This document shows positions 5,863 through 6,705 of a DNA stretch of 6,705 bases, piece by piece (position 1 is the stretch's first letter; every line of letters begins with the position of its first letter). The notes under the pieces were generated by a model, which saw nothing but the letters and a program-made list of their open reading frames with translations, did not search any database and had not been told where the DNA came from. The position numbers were made by a program, and so were the translations under genes. The stretch lies in the NCBI GenBank assembly GCA_032117095.1, contig JAULZZ010000131.1:1-6705 (forward strand). The letters are read 5' to 3'. Source of the DNA: REEB470 sp032117095 (GTDB taxonomy: Bacteria; Bacillota; Bacilli; Paenibacillales; YIM-B00363).

Positions 5863-6214
5863 ATGCTTAAAACTACACACGAACAAGTGTGATCCCTGTA
5901 CAAGGTATGTGCGGTGCGGGCGTGCTATGAATGGAGCGCGAAATGAAGGAAAGTCCTATGCATGGAAAGACAATGCAATGCAGGAAAATAGGGAATCATA
6001 CGAAACACAGTTTCATTAAGAGCGCCTCTACAAAGCGCATCAACGGCATATGCTTTCCCGCAAAAGGCAGTCCGCTACGCATAGGATTTCAATACGTCAT
6101 TCGTATGAGGCGCAGAAAAAAACGATTCCTTTGTGCGTGGTCAGAGAAATTGAGTGCAAAAACCAATGAAAAAGGGGGAAAGGCGAATGATTCGACCTTC
6201 CCAAAAGCATTTCC
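5863..6214. other. Intergenic stretch with no supportable gene
   Basis: Between the ribosome binding site of the NodB-like gene and the rRNA promoter I see no convincing gene. A 98-codon plus-strand frame (5931-6227) lacks a ribosome binding site and has a basic, low-complexity product with no family look. There is a short inverted repeat CACAC/GTGTG (5876-5891) upstream of the NodB-like gene that might be regulatory, and a possible degenerate relative of the palindromic element (5996-6108). Confidence 0.6.
5996..6108. repeat. Possible degenerate third palindromic element
   Basis: TCATACGAA (5996-6004) and TTCGTATGA (6100-6108) are perfect 9-nt inverted repeats 113 nt end to end, close to the size of the two clear copies. 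ATACGAAACAC (5998-6008) is identical to the left arm of copy 1. The conserved inner TATTGGTTAAAAA is absent, so this may be a decayed copy or chance. Confidence 0.35.
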
Positions 6215-6275
6215 AAAAAAAAGTTGAAAAAAAGTGGTGGGAACAGTTGCAAGGGGGAACGGGATGTGATAGGAT
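6215..6275 (+). promoter_or_regulatory. rRNA operon promoter with upstream A-tracts
   Basis: TTGCAA (6247-6252) and TAGGAT (6270-6275) are separated by 17 nt, and a TG one base before the -10 box gives an extended -10. Two A-tracts (6215-6222 and 6227-6233), 12 bp apart, precede the -35 and resemble an UP element for the RNA polymerase alpha subunits, as expected for a strong rRNA promoter. The start site would be near 6282. I see no convincing second tandem promoter. Confidence 0.65.
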
Positions 6276-6281
6276 ATGAAA

Positions 6282-6491
6282 GTCGCCGAAAAAACGACGG
6301 AAATACACACGGATGAGCAGGAAAATGGGAAGAAGCGTCGACGTGTGGGAAGACGTAAGCGGACAGCGACGAGCAGTATGAGTGAGATAGGCAGTAGAGA
6401 GTAAGAGGTAGAGAGTGAGAAGTACGAGAGCACCTTGAAAACTGAACAGCGAGTAAGGAAAACGGGGAAAGAACGCTAGGGTAAGAGAATG
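6282..6491 (+). other. Transcribed leader of the rRNA operon (pre-16S)
   Basis: About 210 nt separate the predicted start site from mature 16S. The sequence is strongly purine-rich on the plus strand, which explains the long Ser/Pro/Leu-rich open frames on the opposite strand. CACCTTGAAAACTGAACA (6431-6448) is the motif commonly found in the pre-16S and spacer regions of Bacilli, linked to antitermination and processing. The leader also carries short tandem repeats at 6394-6430. Confidence 0.7.
6394..6430 (+). repeat. Tandem 14-nt repeats in the rRNA leader
   Basis: GTAGAGAGTAAGAG (6394-6407) and GTAGAGAGTGAGAA (6408-6421) follow each other with 12 of 14 identities. A partial third unit, GTACGAGAG, is at 6422-6430. 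They sit just before the conserved CTTGAAAACTGAACA motif. No function is known to me; slippage in a purine tract is a simple explanation. Confidence 0.6.
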
Positions 6492-6705
6492 AGCAATGGA
6501 GAGTTTGATCCTGGCTCAGGACGAACGCTGGCGGCGTGCCTAATACATGCAAGTCGAGCGATGCACTGGCTTTCGGGCGAGTGTGAAGCGGCGGACGGGT
6601 GAGTAACACGTAGGCAACCTGGCATCAAGAGGGGGATACCTTACGGAAACGTAAGACAATACCGCATAGGCATTTTCGTTGCATGACGGGAATGGGAAAG
6701 GTGCT
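6492..6705 (+). rRNA. 16S ribosomal RNA, 5' end (cut by window edge)
   Basis: About 214 nt of the small-subunit rRNA are present. The universal 5' sequence AGAGTTTGATCCTGGCTCAG lies at 6500-6519, followed by the conserved GACGAACGCTGGCGGCGTGC and CTAATACATGCAAGTCGAGC blocks typical of Firmicutes, then GGCGGACGGGTGAGTAACACG and AATACCGCATA. The mature 5' end is placed at about 6492 by comparison with Bacillus and E. coli numbering, plus or minus a few bases. The V1 helix is short, with a CTTTCGGG loop. The rest of the rRNA operon should continue beyond the window. Confidence 0.97.

Noticed and set aside
5931..6227. Plus-strand 98-codon open frame before the rRNA promoter
   Set aside because: No ribosome binding site, unremarkable Lys/Arg/Ser-rich product, and it runs into the A-tracts of the rRNA promoter.
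6089..6609. Long minus-strand frames opposite the rRNA leader and 16S
   Set aside because: They arise from the purine-rich leader strand, overlap 16S rRNA and encode low-complexity Ser/Pro/Leu sequence.

Overview
The window looks like chromosomal DNA of a Gram-positive bacterium in the Bacillales/Bacilli. The ribosomal protein L28 and 16S rRNA 5' sequences are Bacillus-like, the leader carries the pre-16S motif typical of Bacilli, strong AGGAGG-type ribosome binding sites are used, and there is a ResA-like redox protein and a copper-amine-oxidase-N-type secreted protein. The partial 16S and the gene mix would fit a lineage near Alicyclobacillaceae, but that is only an impression. There is no phage, IS transposase, CRISPR array or tRNA.

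Layout. 1-337 (minus): N-terminal part of an MFS exporter cut by the window edge. 338-635: an intergenic region filled by a palindromic repeat element (copy 1, about 442-545) whose right arm is repeated again at 583-608. 636-1181 (plus): a membrane-anchored TlpA/ResA-like thiol-disulfide protein. 1197-1928 (minus): a prepilin peptidase without zinc-binding cysteines. 1988-2019: a rho-independent terminator that closes the rpmB transcript. 2082-2270 (minus): rpmB (L28), starting with GTG. 2271-2551: a divergent promoter region with three tandem 10-bp repeats and a small palindrome at the predicted start site. 2552-3787 (plus): a secreted copper-amine-oxidase-N domain protein with two NTF2-like modules, followed 13 bp later by holA (3801-4844), the delta subunit of the replicative clamp loader. 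4848-4952: the second copy of the palindromic element, between convergent genes. 5007-5849 (minus): a membrane-anchored NodB-fold protein that has lost the deacetylase motifs. 5850-6246: no supportable gene. 6247-6491: rRNA promoter and purine-rich leader. 6492 to the end: the 5' end of 16S rRNA.

The genes do not form one pathway. They mix housekeeping functions (L28, DNA polymerase III delta, rRNA) with envelope functions (exporter, redox protein, prepilin peptidase, two extracytoplasmic proteins). The most unusual signal is the pair of roughly 105-bp elements at 442-545 and 4848-4952. Their left 44 nt are 37/44 identical, their ends form inverted repeats of 13 and 16 bp, and at two stem positions both arms changed together (G-C in copy 1, T-A in copy 2). 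This suggests a conserved small folded or palindromic element that I cannot assign to a named family.
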